Positions 1-8,028 of a stretch of 64,000 bases of DNA are shown one piece after another; positions within the stretch are counted from its first letter, which is position 1; every line of letters starts with the position of its first letter. The translations under genes and the position numbers were made by a program. A model generated the notes under the pieces. It was not told the DNA's origin. It ran no database searches and saw nothing but the letters and a program-made list of their open reading frames with translations. The stretch is taken from contig JACKEN010000008.1 in NCBI GenBank assembly GCA_020632995.1, positions 1 to 64,000 on the forward strand, written 5' to 3'. Source of the stretch: Deltaproteobacteria bacterium (GTDB lineage: Bacteria > Myxococcota > Kuafuiibacteriia > Kuafuiibacteriales > Kuafuiibacteriaceae).

Positions 1-234
1 GACTCGGCCGCCCTCACCCTGCGCGTCATCGACGTGGCCACCGGTCGGCCCATCCACCGGCAGCAGGAGGTGGTGGCGGCGAAGGGGAGCTTCGGCGCGG
101 CGGAAGTGCTGGTGGCGGAGCTGCGGACCGTGCTACCGGAGAAGCTGAGCCCGTCGCAGAGCGGTGATGCCGTGGGGCCCGCGACCGCGAGCCCCGATCA
201 GATGCAGGCGAAGCAGGGCGAGGGAGGTCGCTGA
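1..234 (+). CDS. C-terminal fragment of a protein resembling the downstream PEGA protein
   Basis: The frame is open from the first base and ends in TGA at 232-234, so only the last 77 residues are present. The visible part (LRVIDVATGRPI, then a helical stretch with AEVLVAELRTVLPE) has the same layout as the LNLVLIDATEGKAL segment of the next gene, which suggests two related envelope or sensor-type proteins encoded side by side. The next gene starts 2 bases after this stop, so the two are very likely cotranscribed and translationally coupled. No catalytic motif is visible and the function is unknown. Confidence 0.6.
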   Translation, partial: DSAALTLRVIDVATGRPIHRQQEVVAAKGSFGAAEVLVAELRTVLPEKLSPSQSGDAVGPATASPDQMQAKQGEGGR

Positions 235-236
235 CG

Positions 237-1298
237 ATGAGTCTGGGGGTGCTTTCGCTGGCTCTGCTGGCGTGGACGGCGGGGCAGACGCCCGAGGCCG
301 AGCGGGTCGATGAGCCCGAGATCCGTACGAGCCGCCTTGCGGTCATGAAGCTCAAGGCGGCAGGCGTGCCGGAGGAGTACGCGGAGGGCCTCACCGAGAC
401 CATCGCCACCGCCGCCGCGCGCACCGGCGTGTTCGAGACGGTGTCGCCCGCGCAGATCGGGTCGCTGCTCGCGTACGAGAAGCGCAAGGAGCTCCTCGGC
501 GGCTGCGTCGAGGAGGCCTGCTACGTGCAGGTCGCTCAGGCAGTGAAAGCACCTCACCTGATTGGGGGATCCGTCGCGAAGGTGGGGAACAAGGTGGTCC
601 TCAACCTCGTGCTGATCGACGCGACCGAGGGCAAGGCGCTGAAGCGCACCGAGCGCGAGACCGAGAGCGCCTCCGCGCTCATGTCGGCCGCTCGCAACGC
701 CACCACCGTCGTGCTCCAGCCGCTCCTCGAGGCGCGCCAGGGCTACCTCAAGGTCGCGGCCAACGTGCCCGACGCCGGCCTCATCGTCGACGACGAGCGC
801 CGGGCCGAGGGCGTGGGCCAGGTGATCTCGTTGGCGGCCGGTCCGCACGTGGTCCGGGTGAACCGCGACGGCTTCTACGCCACCACCGCCGACGTCTTCG
901 TCCGGCCCGGCCGGGTCTCGGTGGAGGAGGTCAACCTGATCCCCGCCAAGGACACGGTCGAGAGCTACGAGCGCAAGGCGTCCATCATGCGGTGGGGCGC
1001 CTACGGCACCGCGGTGGTCGCGGTGGGCGCGGCGGTCGCGAGCGGGATCTTCTATGGCCGCGCCACCGACGACAAGGCGGCGGTCGATCGCTACGCGCAG
1101 GCCCTCGACGTCGAGCGCGGCGGCGCCGCCGCGTACGACGACGCCCTCTCGGCGCGAGACAGCTTCACCACCAACCAGGGGCTCTACATCGGCCTGCTCG
1201 GCACCGCGGTGGTGTCCGCCGGCGTGTCCCTGTACCTGTTCCTGTCCGGGGACGACCCAGACCGGTACGAGGAGTTCCACGGCGTCAACGGCCTGTGA
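237..1298 (+). CDS. PEGA-domain membrane protein
   Basis: The 353-residue protein begins with a hydrophobic signal-like segment (about residues 3-17). A region of about 30-160 resembles proteins that assemble a value from a list of factors (VLNLVLIDATEGKAL). Residues about 162-235 form a PEGA-like beta domain with the typical AAGPHVVRVNRDGF turn. Two hydrophobic helices (about 250-272 and 320-340) flank a charged loop near the C-terminus. PEGA proteins of Myxococcota usually sit at the cell surface or beside Ser/Thr kinases, and here a kinase gene follows 33 bases downstream. The ATG at 237 follows the previous stop directly. The molecular role is unknown. Confidence 0.7.
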   Translation: MSLGVLSLALLAWTAGQTPEAERVDEPEIRTSRLAVMKLKAAGVPEEYAEGLTETIATAAARTGVFETVSPAQIGSLLAYEKRKELLGGCVEEACYVQVAQAVKAPHLIGGSVAKVGNKVVLNLVLIDATEGKALKRTERETESASALMSAARNATTVVLQPLLEARQGYLKVAANVPDAGLIVDDERRAEGVGQVISLAAGPHVVRVNRDGFYATTADVFVRPGRVSVEEVNLIPAKDTVESYERKASIMRWGAYGTAVVAVGAAVASGIFYGRATDDKAAVDRYAQALDVERGGAAAYDDALSARDSFTTNQGLYIGLLGTAVVSAGVSLYLFLSGDDPDRYEEFHGVNGL

Positions 1299-1331
1299 CC
1301 CTTGGAGCCTCGGTGGTAGTGTCCGGCCGCG

Positions 1332-3569
1332 GTGCTGGAAGAGGGGCAGGGGTTGGGCGGCCACCGGCTGGTGGCAGAGTTGGGGCCCCACGGCGGCGGC
1401 GCGCTCTGGCTGGCTGAAGATCCCCACGGCGCGCAGGTCCTCTTGCACGTGACGCGGCTGCGCGGGCGCTCCGCCCACGCCATGCAGTCCCGCTTGCGGG
1501 CCGCCCAGGCGCGCCTCGGCCGCGCGCCCCACCCCAACGTGGCTCGAGTGCTTGGGGTGGGGGTCGAGGAGCCCTACACCTGGGTGGCCCTCGAGTGGGT
1601 GGACGGCCTGAGCCTGCGCGCCCTCCTGGAGCGCGCCCGGGCCTCGGGCCCCTGGCCCAGCCCCTACCAGGCGGCCCAGATCGTGCGCGAGGCCGCGCGG
1701 GCGGTCGCCCACCTCGAGGCCCTGCCCACCCCCGACGGCGGCCCAGGCGCGCTCGGGCGCGAGCTGACCCCGGACGAGCTGATGGTGGCCCGGGACGGCG
1801 GCGTGGTGTTCACCGCGCCGGTTTGGCCCGAGGACGGCCAGGAGATCCGCGACACCGCGGGCCCCAAGCAGAGCGGCTCGCTCGCCTACGCCGGGCCCGA
1901 GGTCCTGGAGCAGCCGGGGGGCGACGCGCGGACCGACGTCTACTCCCTGGGGGCGGTGCTCTGGGAGCTCCTCACCGGCCAGCCGCCGTTCCTCCGCACG
2001 TCCGGGCTCGACACCCTCACCGCGGCCCGGTCCGGTCAGCTCCCCGGGCTCCCCGCCGGGGTGCCGGGCGAGCTGGGCCGGGTGGTCACCCGCTGCCTCG
2101 AGCGCAACCCGGAGGACCGCTTCCCCGCCGCCGACGCCCTGGTCCAGGCCCTCGACGTCGTGCTGGCCGACCAGCCCGAGGCCCGCCCCTCCGCCCTCGC
2201 CCGGCTGGTGGAGGCGCTCCTGACCCCCACCGCCGGCCCCCTCCGAGGCACGGCCGAGCTCGACCCGATGGACCGGGGCCTGGTCGACATCACCGGGCGC
2301 ACCGAGACCTCACCCACCCTGGCCCCCGGCCGCTCCCCGCGCCCGGCCCGGACCCCGCCGGTGGACGACCCCTTCTTCGACCCGGTGCGGGACGTCCACC
2401 CCCTGCGCCACCCGCGCTTCGAGGTGCTGGGGAAGCTCGGTGAGGGCGCGATGGGCGAGGTCTACAAGGTCCGCGACCTCGAGCTGGACGAGGTGGTGGC
2501 GCTCAAGCGCATCCCCCGCTCGCTCGGATCCGAGGCCAACCTCGAGCGGCTCCGCCGGGAGGTGCGCCTCGCCCGGCGCATCGCGAGCGCCCACGTCTGC
2601 CGCATCTTCGACATCGTCGACCTCGGCGAGGGCGAGCGCGGCCTCACCATGGAGGTCATCGACGGGATGACCCTGGCCGAGCACCTCGAGGCCGGGCTGT
2701 CGGTGGACTACCAGCGCTTCGCGCGCTGGGGGGCGCAGGTCGCGGACGGCCTCGCCGCCGCCCACCAGCTGAACATCGTCCACCGGGACCTCAAGCCCGA
2801 GAACATCATGATCCGGCGGGCCGACGACCAGGCGCTCCTCCTGGACTTCGGCATCGCCCGCCCCCCCGACGACGCCCCGGTCGACACCCGGCTCACCCAG
2901 GCCGGGATGATCATGGGGACGCCGCTCTACATGTCCCCCGAGCAGCTGGCCAACGCGCCGCTCGACGCCCGCTCGGACCTCTACAGCCTGGGGCTGATCC
3001 TGGCCGAGCTGATCACCGGCCAGGTGCCGCACCAGGGGCGCACCTACCACGAGATCCTCCACCTCCGGGTGCGGCTCACCGACCCCTACCTGCTCAGGGA
3101 CGTCGACCCGGGCGCCCCCGCCGGGCTCGCCGACGTGGTGGACCACCTCCTGAAGCAGGCGCCGGCCGACCGACCGGAGGACGCCGAGCAGGTGAAGCTC
3201 CGCCTCCGGGCCTGGCTCGAGGGGCGGCCCTCGACCCCGCCCGCCCCCGCGCCCGCGGAGGCCCCCCGCGAGGCCGCCATGACCAGCGCGGACGCCGCGA
3301 CGGTGGCGGTCCGCTCGGAGCGGCCGTGGTGGGTGGCGATCGCCCTCCTGATCGTGGTGGTGGCCGGCCTGGTGGCCTCCCTCGTGAATCAGGGGCCGCG
3401 CCCCCGCACCGGATCCCCCGACCCCGACCGCCAGGCGGCCGAGCGCCTGCCGGTGGTCGACGCCGGGGCGAGCCCGGAGGTGCCCACCCCGGTCCCCGCG
3501 CCCGACGCGGGCTTCTCCGCGGACGCGGGCGCCAAGAAGGTGTGGATACCCCCAGCGGAAGAGATGTAG
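1332..3569 (+). CDS. Membrane Ser/Thr protein kinase with N-terminal pseudokinase domain
   Basis: The 745-residue protein holds two kinase-type domains. The first (about 10-285) keeps the fold landmarks but has a His where the ATP-binding Lys should be (VLLHV), GRELTPDELM instead of HRDLKPEN, and no DFG, so it should be catalytically dead. The second (about 362-625) is complete: GEGAMGEVY loop, Lys near 390 (VALKRI), HRDLKPEN near 484, LDFGIA near 505 and GTPLYMSPEQ near 528. A single membrane helix lies near 665-685, followed by a short Pro/Asp/Ala-rich outer tail. The start is GTG at 1332. The arrangement suggests a membrane receptor kinase whose inactive domain regulates the active one or docks a partner. 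The active-kinase call is firm; the regulatory role is inference. Confidence 0.88.
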   Translation: MLEEGQGLGGHRLVAELGPHGGGALWLAEDPHGAQVLLHVTRLRGRSAHAMQSRLRAAQARLGRAPHPNVARVLGVGVEEPYTWVALEWVDGLSLRALLERARASGPWPSPYQAAQIVREAARAVAHLEALPTPDGGPGALGRELTPDELMVARDGGVVFTAPVWPEDGQEIRDTAGPKQSGSLAYAGPEVLEQPGGDARTDVYSLGAVLWELLTGQPPFLRTSGLDTLTAARSGQLPGLPAGVPGELGRVVTRCLERNPEDRFPAADALVQALDVVLADQPEARPSALARLVEALLTPTAGPLRGTAELDPMDRGLVDITGRTETSPTLAPGRSPRPARTPPVDDPFFDPVRDVHPLRHPRFEVLGKLGEGAMGEVYKVRDLELDEVVALKRIPRSLGSEANLERLRREVRLARRIASAHVCRIFDIVDLGEGERGLTMEVIDGMTLAEHLEAGLSVDYQRFARWGAQVADGLAAAHQLNIVHRDLKPENIMIRRADDQALLLDFGIARPPDDAPVDTRLTQAGMIMGTPLYMSPEQLANAPLDARSDLYSLGLILAELITGQVPHQGRTYHEILHLRVRLTDPYLLRDVDPGAPAGLADVVDHLLKQAPADRPEDAEQVKLRLRAWLEGRPSTPPAPAPAEAPREAAMTSADAATVAVRSERPWWVAIALLIVVVAGLVASLVNQGPRPRTGSPDPDRQAAERLPVVDAGASPEVPTPVPAPDAGFSADAGAKKVWIPPAEEM

Positions 3570-3667
3570 CACGACTGGTATGCGAAGATTTCGGCTCCTA
3601 AACGATTAGAAATATCTACGCAATTTCAGTCGTCACGCGTCCCCCATTTGGGTCACCTACAGCCGGC

Positions 3668-4873
3668 ATGTTCACCAGGACGGATGGCGCCAGGGGTGGC
3701 CGGATCCGGCTCTGCCAGATCACCGCCACCCTGGCCGGGGGCGGACTCGAGGAGCGGGTGGCGCGGTTGACCCGGGCCCTCGACCCGAGCCGCTTCGACG
3801 TCACCTGGGTGGGCCTGGCGCCCCCCGAGAACGACCTCCCGAGCCGCGTCGAGGGGCGGGCCAACATCGTGTCGGTGCCCCGGCGCGGGCGCGGGGTCGA
3901 GATGCAACTCATCCTGCGCTTGGCAACCCACCTTGCGCGCCTGCGGCCCGACGTCGTCCACGTGCACAACTGGTCGGCCAGCCTCTACGGGATCATGGCC
4001 GCGCGCCTGGCCGGCGCGAAGGTGGTGCTCTACGGGGAGGGCGGACGCGACGACCCCGGCCTGCCCTCGCCCCGGCGGCGCGCCCTGATGCGCGCCCTCG
4101 CCCCGTACGTCGACCACTTCACCGCGGTCTGCGACTTCCTCGGGCGGGAGCTCCACCGGGACTGGCACGTCCCCGCCAGCCACGTCACCACCCTCCGCAC
4201 CGGGGTGGACGCGGCGCCGACGCCGATCAGCCGAGAGGCGCTCCGCCAGCGGTTCCAGCTCCCGCCCGACGCGCGGGTGGTGGTGGCGAGCGCGGGGCGC
4301 TTCCGCGCGGTGAAGCAGCTCGACGCGCTCGTCGCGTCCTTCGCCCGAGTGCAACCCAGCTTTCCCGACGCGACCCTGCTCCTGCTCGGCGACCCCCTGC
4401 AGACCGGGGCGGCGCTCGAGGCGGCGGCGGGCAGCGCGCACCCGTGGCTCCGCCTCGGTGGCCACCAGACGCACGTGGCCGACCTCCTCCCCGCCTGCGA
4501 CCTCGCGGTGAACAGCTCCCGCTTCGAGGGCGCCTCGAACGGCGTGCTCGAGTCGATGGCGGCGGGCCTCGGCGTGCTCGCCACCGCGGTGGGCGGCACC
4601 CCGGAGCTCGTCACCGACGACGTCACCGGCCGGCTCCTGCCGCCGACCCCGGGGCCCGCCTGGGACGAGGCCCTCGCCGCCGCCCTCGCCGACCCGGAGC
4701 GCACCCGGCGCTGGGGCCAGGCCGGCCAGGCCCGGGCCCGCAGCCTGTTCTCGACCGCGCAGATGGTGTCGGCCTACACGAACCTGTACGAGGCGTCGGC
4801 TGCGTGGTCGCCGCCGGTGTTCTCGACCCGCGCGATGCTGGGTTGCGCGCGCGGGGCGTTGGCGCTGGCTTGA
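3668..4873 (+). CDS. GT4-family glycosyltransferase
   Basis: The 401-residue, two-domain retaining glycosyltransferase belongs to the GT4/GT-B class. The N-terminal half shows the Gly-rich acceptor loop (TLAGGGLEERV, about residues 20-30) and DVVHVHNW near 95. The C-terminal half has the donor-binding stretch, with SAGRFRAVKQLD near 210 and the E-x7-E motif FEGASNGVLESMAAG near 287. It probably transfers a sugar from a nucleotide donor onto a polysaccharide or lipid acceptor at the inner face of the membrane. It stands alone after a 98-base AT-richer gap and converges with the MATE gene. The substrate cannot be predicted. Confidence 0.88.
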   Translation: MFTRTDGARGGRIRLCQITATLAGGGLEERVARLTRALDPSRFDVTWVGLAPPENDLPSRVEGRANIVSVPRRGRGVEMQLILRLATHLARLRPDVVHVHNWSASLYGIMAARLAGAKVVLYGEGGRDDPGLPSPRRRALMRALAPYVDHFTAVCDFLGRELHRDWHVPASHVTTLRTGVDAAPTPISREALRQRFQLPPDARVVVASAGRFRAVKQLDALVASFARVQPSFPDATLLLLGDPLQTGAALEAAAGSAHPWLRLGGHQTHVADLLPACDLAVNSSRFEGASNGVLESMAAGLGVLATAVGGTPELVTDDVTGRLLPPTPGPAWDEALAAALADPERTRRWGQAGQARARSLFSTAQMVSAYTNLYEASAAWSPPVFSTRAMLGCARGALALA

Positions 4874-4883
4874 GCCTGCGGCG

Positions 4884-6212
4884 TCATTCGGTACCGAGCG
4901 GCGGGTCCCGGTGGGCCTGCGGGCCCCCGACCCGGGCGAGCAGGCCGGGCAGCGCGACCGCGAGGCTCACGGCGCGATAGACGTACATCGCCAGGAACGC
5001 GACCCAGACGCCGAGGTTGCCCCAGCCGGCGTGCCGTAGGACGAGGTCGGTGCCCACGTAGGCGAGCGCGGCGGCGAGGGCGGCCCAGCGGAGGGCGCGG
5101 CCCGCGGTCGCGCCGAGGAAGATCCCGTCGAGCTGCCAGGCCGCCACGCCGATCAGCGGCACGAGGGCGCAGGCCGGGAGGAACCGGAGCGCCACCTCGG
5201 CCACCCCGGGATCGGCCACCCAGCTTCGGATCACCAGCCCGCCGCCGAGGGCGAAGATGACCGCGAACGCCAAGCCGCCCACCACCGCCAGCCCCGAGGT
5301 CACGCGAATCGCGCGGCCGAGCCGGGCGCGATCCCGGCCCCCGATGGCCTCGCCGACCTCCTTCTCCGACACGAACGCGAAGGCGTCGAGCACGAACGCG
5401 GACACGCTCACGAGCTGGAGCAGCACCTGGTTTCCGCCCAGGGTAGCCGGGCCGAGGCGCGCGCCCGCGTCCACGAACCACGCGAACGAGAACAGGAGGG
5501 CGAGGGTCCGGAGCATGACGTCGCGGTTGGCGGAGAAGGTGGCGCGAAGGGCGTCCTTGTCGAAGACGCCCGGGGTCCGTCGGAGCGCGTCGCGGACCAG
5601 GGTGAGGCCGAGGCCGAGGGCGACCCACTCCGCGATGGCGGTGCCGAGCCCGATGCCCGCCGGGCCCCACCCGAGGGCCACGAAGGTGGCGTCCAGTACG
5701 GCGTTGGTGCCGTTGAGCAGCACCTGGACCATCAGCAGGCTGCGGGTCCGGCCGGTGCCGATGAGCCAGCCGTTCACCGCGAAGCCCATCAACGCGGCGG
5801 GCGCGCCGCCGATGCGGGCGACGAAGTAGGCCCGCGCGCCCTCCTCGGCCGTCGGGTCGCCATGAAATGCAGAGCGCATGAAGGCTTGCAGCCACGGCGC
5901 GGCCAGGATCAGGCCGCACCCGATGGTGCCGCCGATGACGAGCGCGCGGAGCAAGACCGCGCGCACCGCGTCGTCGTCGCCCGCCCCCGAGGCCTGCGCG
6001 GTCAGGCCGGTGGTCGACATGCGGAGGAAGCCGAACCCCCAGTACAAGAAGCTGAAGGCCACCGAGGCGATGGCGACGGCTGCGATGTCGACCGCGGTCC
6101 CGACCCGCGTGATCGCGGCGGTGTCCACCACCCCGGTGAGGGCAGACGCGGCCTGCGCCAGGATCACCGGCCAGGCCAACGTGAGGACGCGGCGGTGGGT
6201 CAGCGGGGGCAC
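4884..6212 (-). CDS. MATE-family multidrug/metabolite efflux transporter
   Basis: The 442-residue protein is almost wholly hydrophobic, with about 12 predicted membrane helices. It begins with the LAWPVILAQAASAL segment and has the repeated N- and C-half organisation of MATE (DinF-branch) exporters. These antiport drugs or metabolites against sodium or protons in the inner membrane. Length agrees with the family (about 440-460). The stop lies 10 bases from that of the convergent glycosyltransferase. The neighbouring SDR gene is 40 bases upstream on the same strand, so the two may be cotranscribed under the TetR operator. The substrate is unknown. Confidence 0.88.
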   Translation of the reverse strand: MPPLTHRRVLTLAWPVILAQAASALTGVVDTAAITRVGTAVDIAAVAIASVAFSFLYWGFGFLRMSTTGLTAQASGAGDDDAVRAVLLRALVIGGTIGCGLILAAPWLQAFMRSAFHGDPTAEEGARAYFVARIGGAPAALMGFAVNGWLIGTGRTRSLLMVQVLLNGTNAVLDATFVALGWGPAGIGLGTAIAEWVALGLGLTLVRDALRRTPGVFDKDALRATFSANRDVMLRTLALLFSFAWFVDAGARLGPATLGGNQVLLQLVSVSAFVLDAFAFVSEKEVGEAIGGRDRARLGRAIRVTSGLAVVGGLAFAVIFALGGGLVIRSWVADPGVAEVALRFLPACALVPLIGVAAWQLDGIFLGATAGRALRWAALAAALAYVGTDLVLRHAGWGNLGVWVAFLAMYVYRAVSLAVALPGLLARVGGPQAHRDPPLGTE

Positions 6213-6252
6213 GGGCCGCCACTATACTCGACCGCAACCCGTCCTGCGCGTG

Positions 6253-7206
6253 TCAGAAGCGCTCGCCCACCATGACCTCGCTCTTGGTCCACAGGGCCCG
6301 GGCCCGGTCGGGATCGAGCGCGTAGGGGCGCACGCCGGCCCGGGCCACCGTCGGATCAACGCCCTCGGTGAGCTCCGCGACGTGGCAGTCCTCGCAGTAG
6401 CGACCGCCCACCGCCTCGGCGGGGGCCACCACGCCGGCCCAGACCGAGGTCGCCGCGCCCTGCGGGATGCTCTTCCACGAGAACGCCTCCCCGCGCGCGC
6501 GCATCTGCTCGAGCATGCCCTCGATGACCGCGGGGTCGAGGTGGCGGCCCAGCTCGGTCATGATCCCGCCCGGGTGCACCGCGGTGGCGCGGACGCCCCG
6601 CTCGCGCAGGCGGCGGTCGAGCTCCACCGCGAACAGGATGTTGGCGGTCTTCGAGCGCCCGTAGGCCACGAAGGGCTCGTACGGGGTGTGCGCGAAGTTC
6701 GGATCGTCGAGGTCCACGTCCGAGAAGCGGTGCCCGGACGACGACAGCATCACCACTCGGGCGCCGCGCCGCAGCAGCGGGGCCATGCGGTTGACGAGCA
6801 CGAAGTGCCCGAGGTGGTTCGTCCCGAACTGCGTCTCGAAGCCGTCGGTGGTGGTGCCCTTCGGGCACGCCATGACCCCCGCGTTGGCGATGAGGAGGTC
6901 GTACGGCTGGTCGGCCGCGATCTGCTGGTCGGCCGCGCGGCGCACGCTGGCCAGGTCGGTGAGGTCGAGCTCCACGAGCTCGATGGTGCCCCCTGAGCCG
7001 GCCTCCGCCTGGGCCGCGGCGATCGCCCTGCGGGCCTTGTCGAGGTTCCGGGCTGCGCCTACCACGTGGGCCCCACGGGCGGCGAGCGCCCGGACGGTCT
7101 CGACCCCGAGGCCGGCGGAGGCCCCGGTCACGAACACGCGCTTGCCGGTCAGATCGACGCCCGCGAGGACGTCTTCGGTAGTGGACTTCGAGTCGAAGGT
7201 CTTCAT
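6253..7206 (-). CDS. Short-chain dehydrogenase/reductase (retinol-dehydrogenase-like)
   Basis: A classical Rossmann-fold oxidoreductase of about 317 residues. It has the cofactor motif TGASAGLG (about 27-34), NAG (IANAGVM), a catalytic Ser in VMLSSSGH and YxxxK in AYGRSKTAN near 180. The layout matches the retinol-dehydrogenase/WW-oxidoreductase-like SDR branch that uses NADP(H). ATG at 7206 is chosen because a GAGGAG ribosome site sits about 10 bases upstream; another in-frame ATG at 7215 lies almost on that site. The gene is divergent from a TetR regulator with a multi-half-site operator between them, so regulation by that protein is likely. The physiological substrate is unknown. Confidence 0.88.
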   Translation of the reverse strand: MKTFDSKSTTEDVLAGVDLTGKRVFVTGASAGLGVETVRALAARGAHVVGAARNLDKARRAIAAAQAEAGSGGTIELVELDLTDLASVRRAADQQIAADQPYDLLIANAGVMACPKGTTTDGFETQFGTNHLGHFVLVNRMAPLLRRGARVVMLSSSGHRFSDVDLDDPNFAHTPYEPFVAYGRSKTANILFAVELDRRLRERGVRATAVHPGGIMTELGRHLDPAVIEGMLEQMRARGEAFSWKSIPQGAATSVWAGVVAPAEAVGGRYCEDCHVAELTEGVDPTVARAGVRPYALDPDRARALWTKSEVMVGERF

Positions 7207-7277
7207 CGTTCCCATGCTCCTCTGGACGGGCCCCGGACCCGCCTCGACAAACGCGGCGGAGGTGGTCCACACTGTAG

Positions 7278-7317
7278 CGGAGGGCCCCCTCCGTTTTATA
7301 CGGAGGCAAACCTCCGT
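7278..7317. promoter_or_regulatory. Palindromic operator array between SDR and tetR-type genes
   Basis: Four alternating half-sites are seen: CGGAGGG (7278-7284), CCTCCGT (7288-7294), ACGGAGG (7300-7306) and CCTCCGT (7311-7317). Neighbouring half-sites are inverted repeats separated by 2-5 bases, including a perfect ACGGAGG-N4-CCTCCGT palindrome. A TATAC/GTATAA element lies between the middle sites, so bound regulator would cover a promoter. TetR proteins bind such palindromes as one or two dimers. It most likely controls both divergent genes. Confidence 0.75.
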
Positions 7318-7339
7318 TTAGCGGGGGACATTCCCGGCG

Positions 7340-7885
7340 ATGTCGAATCCAAGTAGCGAAGCGCCACGCCTGCGCGCCGACGCCGCCCGGAACCGGGAGC
7401 GCCTCATCGAGGCGGCCAAGGAGGTCTTCGGCGAGGCGGGCGCCACCGCCAGCCTGGAGGCCGTCGCCCGGCAGGCCGGCGTCGGCATCGGCACCCTGTA
7501 TCGGCACTTCGAGTCCCGGGAGGCGCTGGTGGGGGCGGTCTACCAGCGCGAGATCGATCGGCTGGTGGAGGCGGCCGAGCGCGGCTCGCCGGACGGCCCG
7601 CGGGCCGCGATCCGGGCCTGGCTGCACCTGTTCGTGGACTACATCGCGGCGAAGAAGGTCCTGGTGAGCGCGATGTCCCAGGCGCCCTCTTCGCTCGAGG
7701 CCATCATGGGCGCGGTGAAGGTGCTGCTCGACCGCGCCATCGAGGCGGGCGAGGTCCGGGCGGACCTGCGGCCCGAGGACCTCATGCACGCCCTCGCGGG
7801 GCTGGCCTACGCCCACGATCGGGCGGGTTGGCGGGAGAGCGCCCTCCGGCTGATCGACGTGTTCGTGGCGGGCCTGGCCCCCTGA
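7340..7885 (+). CDS. TetR/AcrR-family transcriptional regulator
   Basis: The 181-residue protein has an N-terminal DNA-binding domain (about 15-65), with RERLIEAAKEVF and VARQAGVGIGTLYRHFESRE, the classic TetR helix-turn-helix. A variable ligand-binding helical C-terminal half follows. The gene is divergent from the SDR gene across a 133-base gap that holds an alternating palindrome. It is therefore most likely an autorepressor and local repressor of the SDR, and perhaps of the MATE exporter behind it, induced by a compound that one of them handles. The ligand is unknown. Confidence 0.92.
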   Translation: MSNPSSEAPRLRADAARNRERLIEAAKEVFGEAGATASLEAVARQAGVGIGTLYRHFESREALVGAVYQREIDRLVEAAERGSPDGPRAAIRAWLHLFVDYIAAKKVLVSAMSQAPSSLEAIMGAVKVLLDRAIEAGEVRADLRPEDLMHALAGLAYAHDRAGWRESALRLIDVFVAGLAP

Positions 7886-8028
7886 TATGCGCTCGGTGCG
7901 CGCGCGGCCTTCGGACGGCGTCCGGGCGTCCGGCCCCTCGGACGGACGGTCGGCTTGGGTGAGGCCGGCAAGCGTCCGATCTCGCTCCAGCTTCGGGTCT
8001 CGTCGGGGTTGGCTCGCGTCCTGCTGAG

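Noticed and set aside
2310..3572. 420-codon minus-strand ORF antisense to the kinase gene
   Set aside because: High-GC shadow: His/Arg/Gly-rich, no motifs, and the plus-strand frame encodes a complete kinase.
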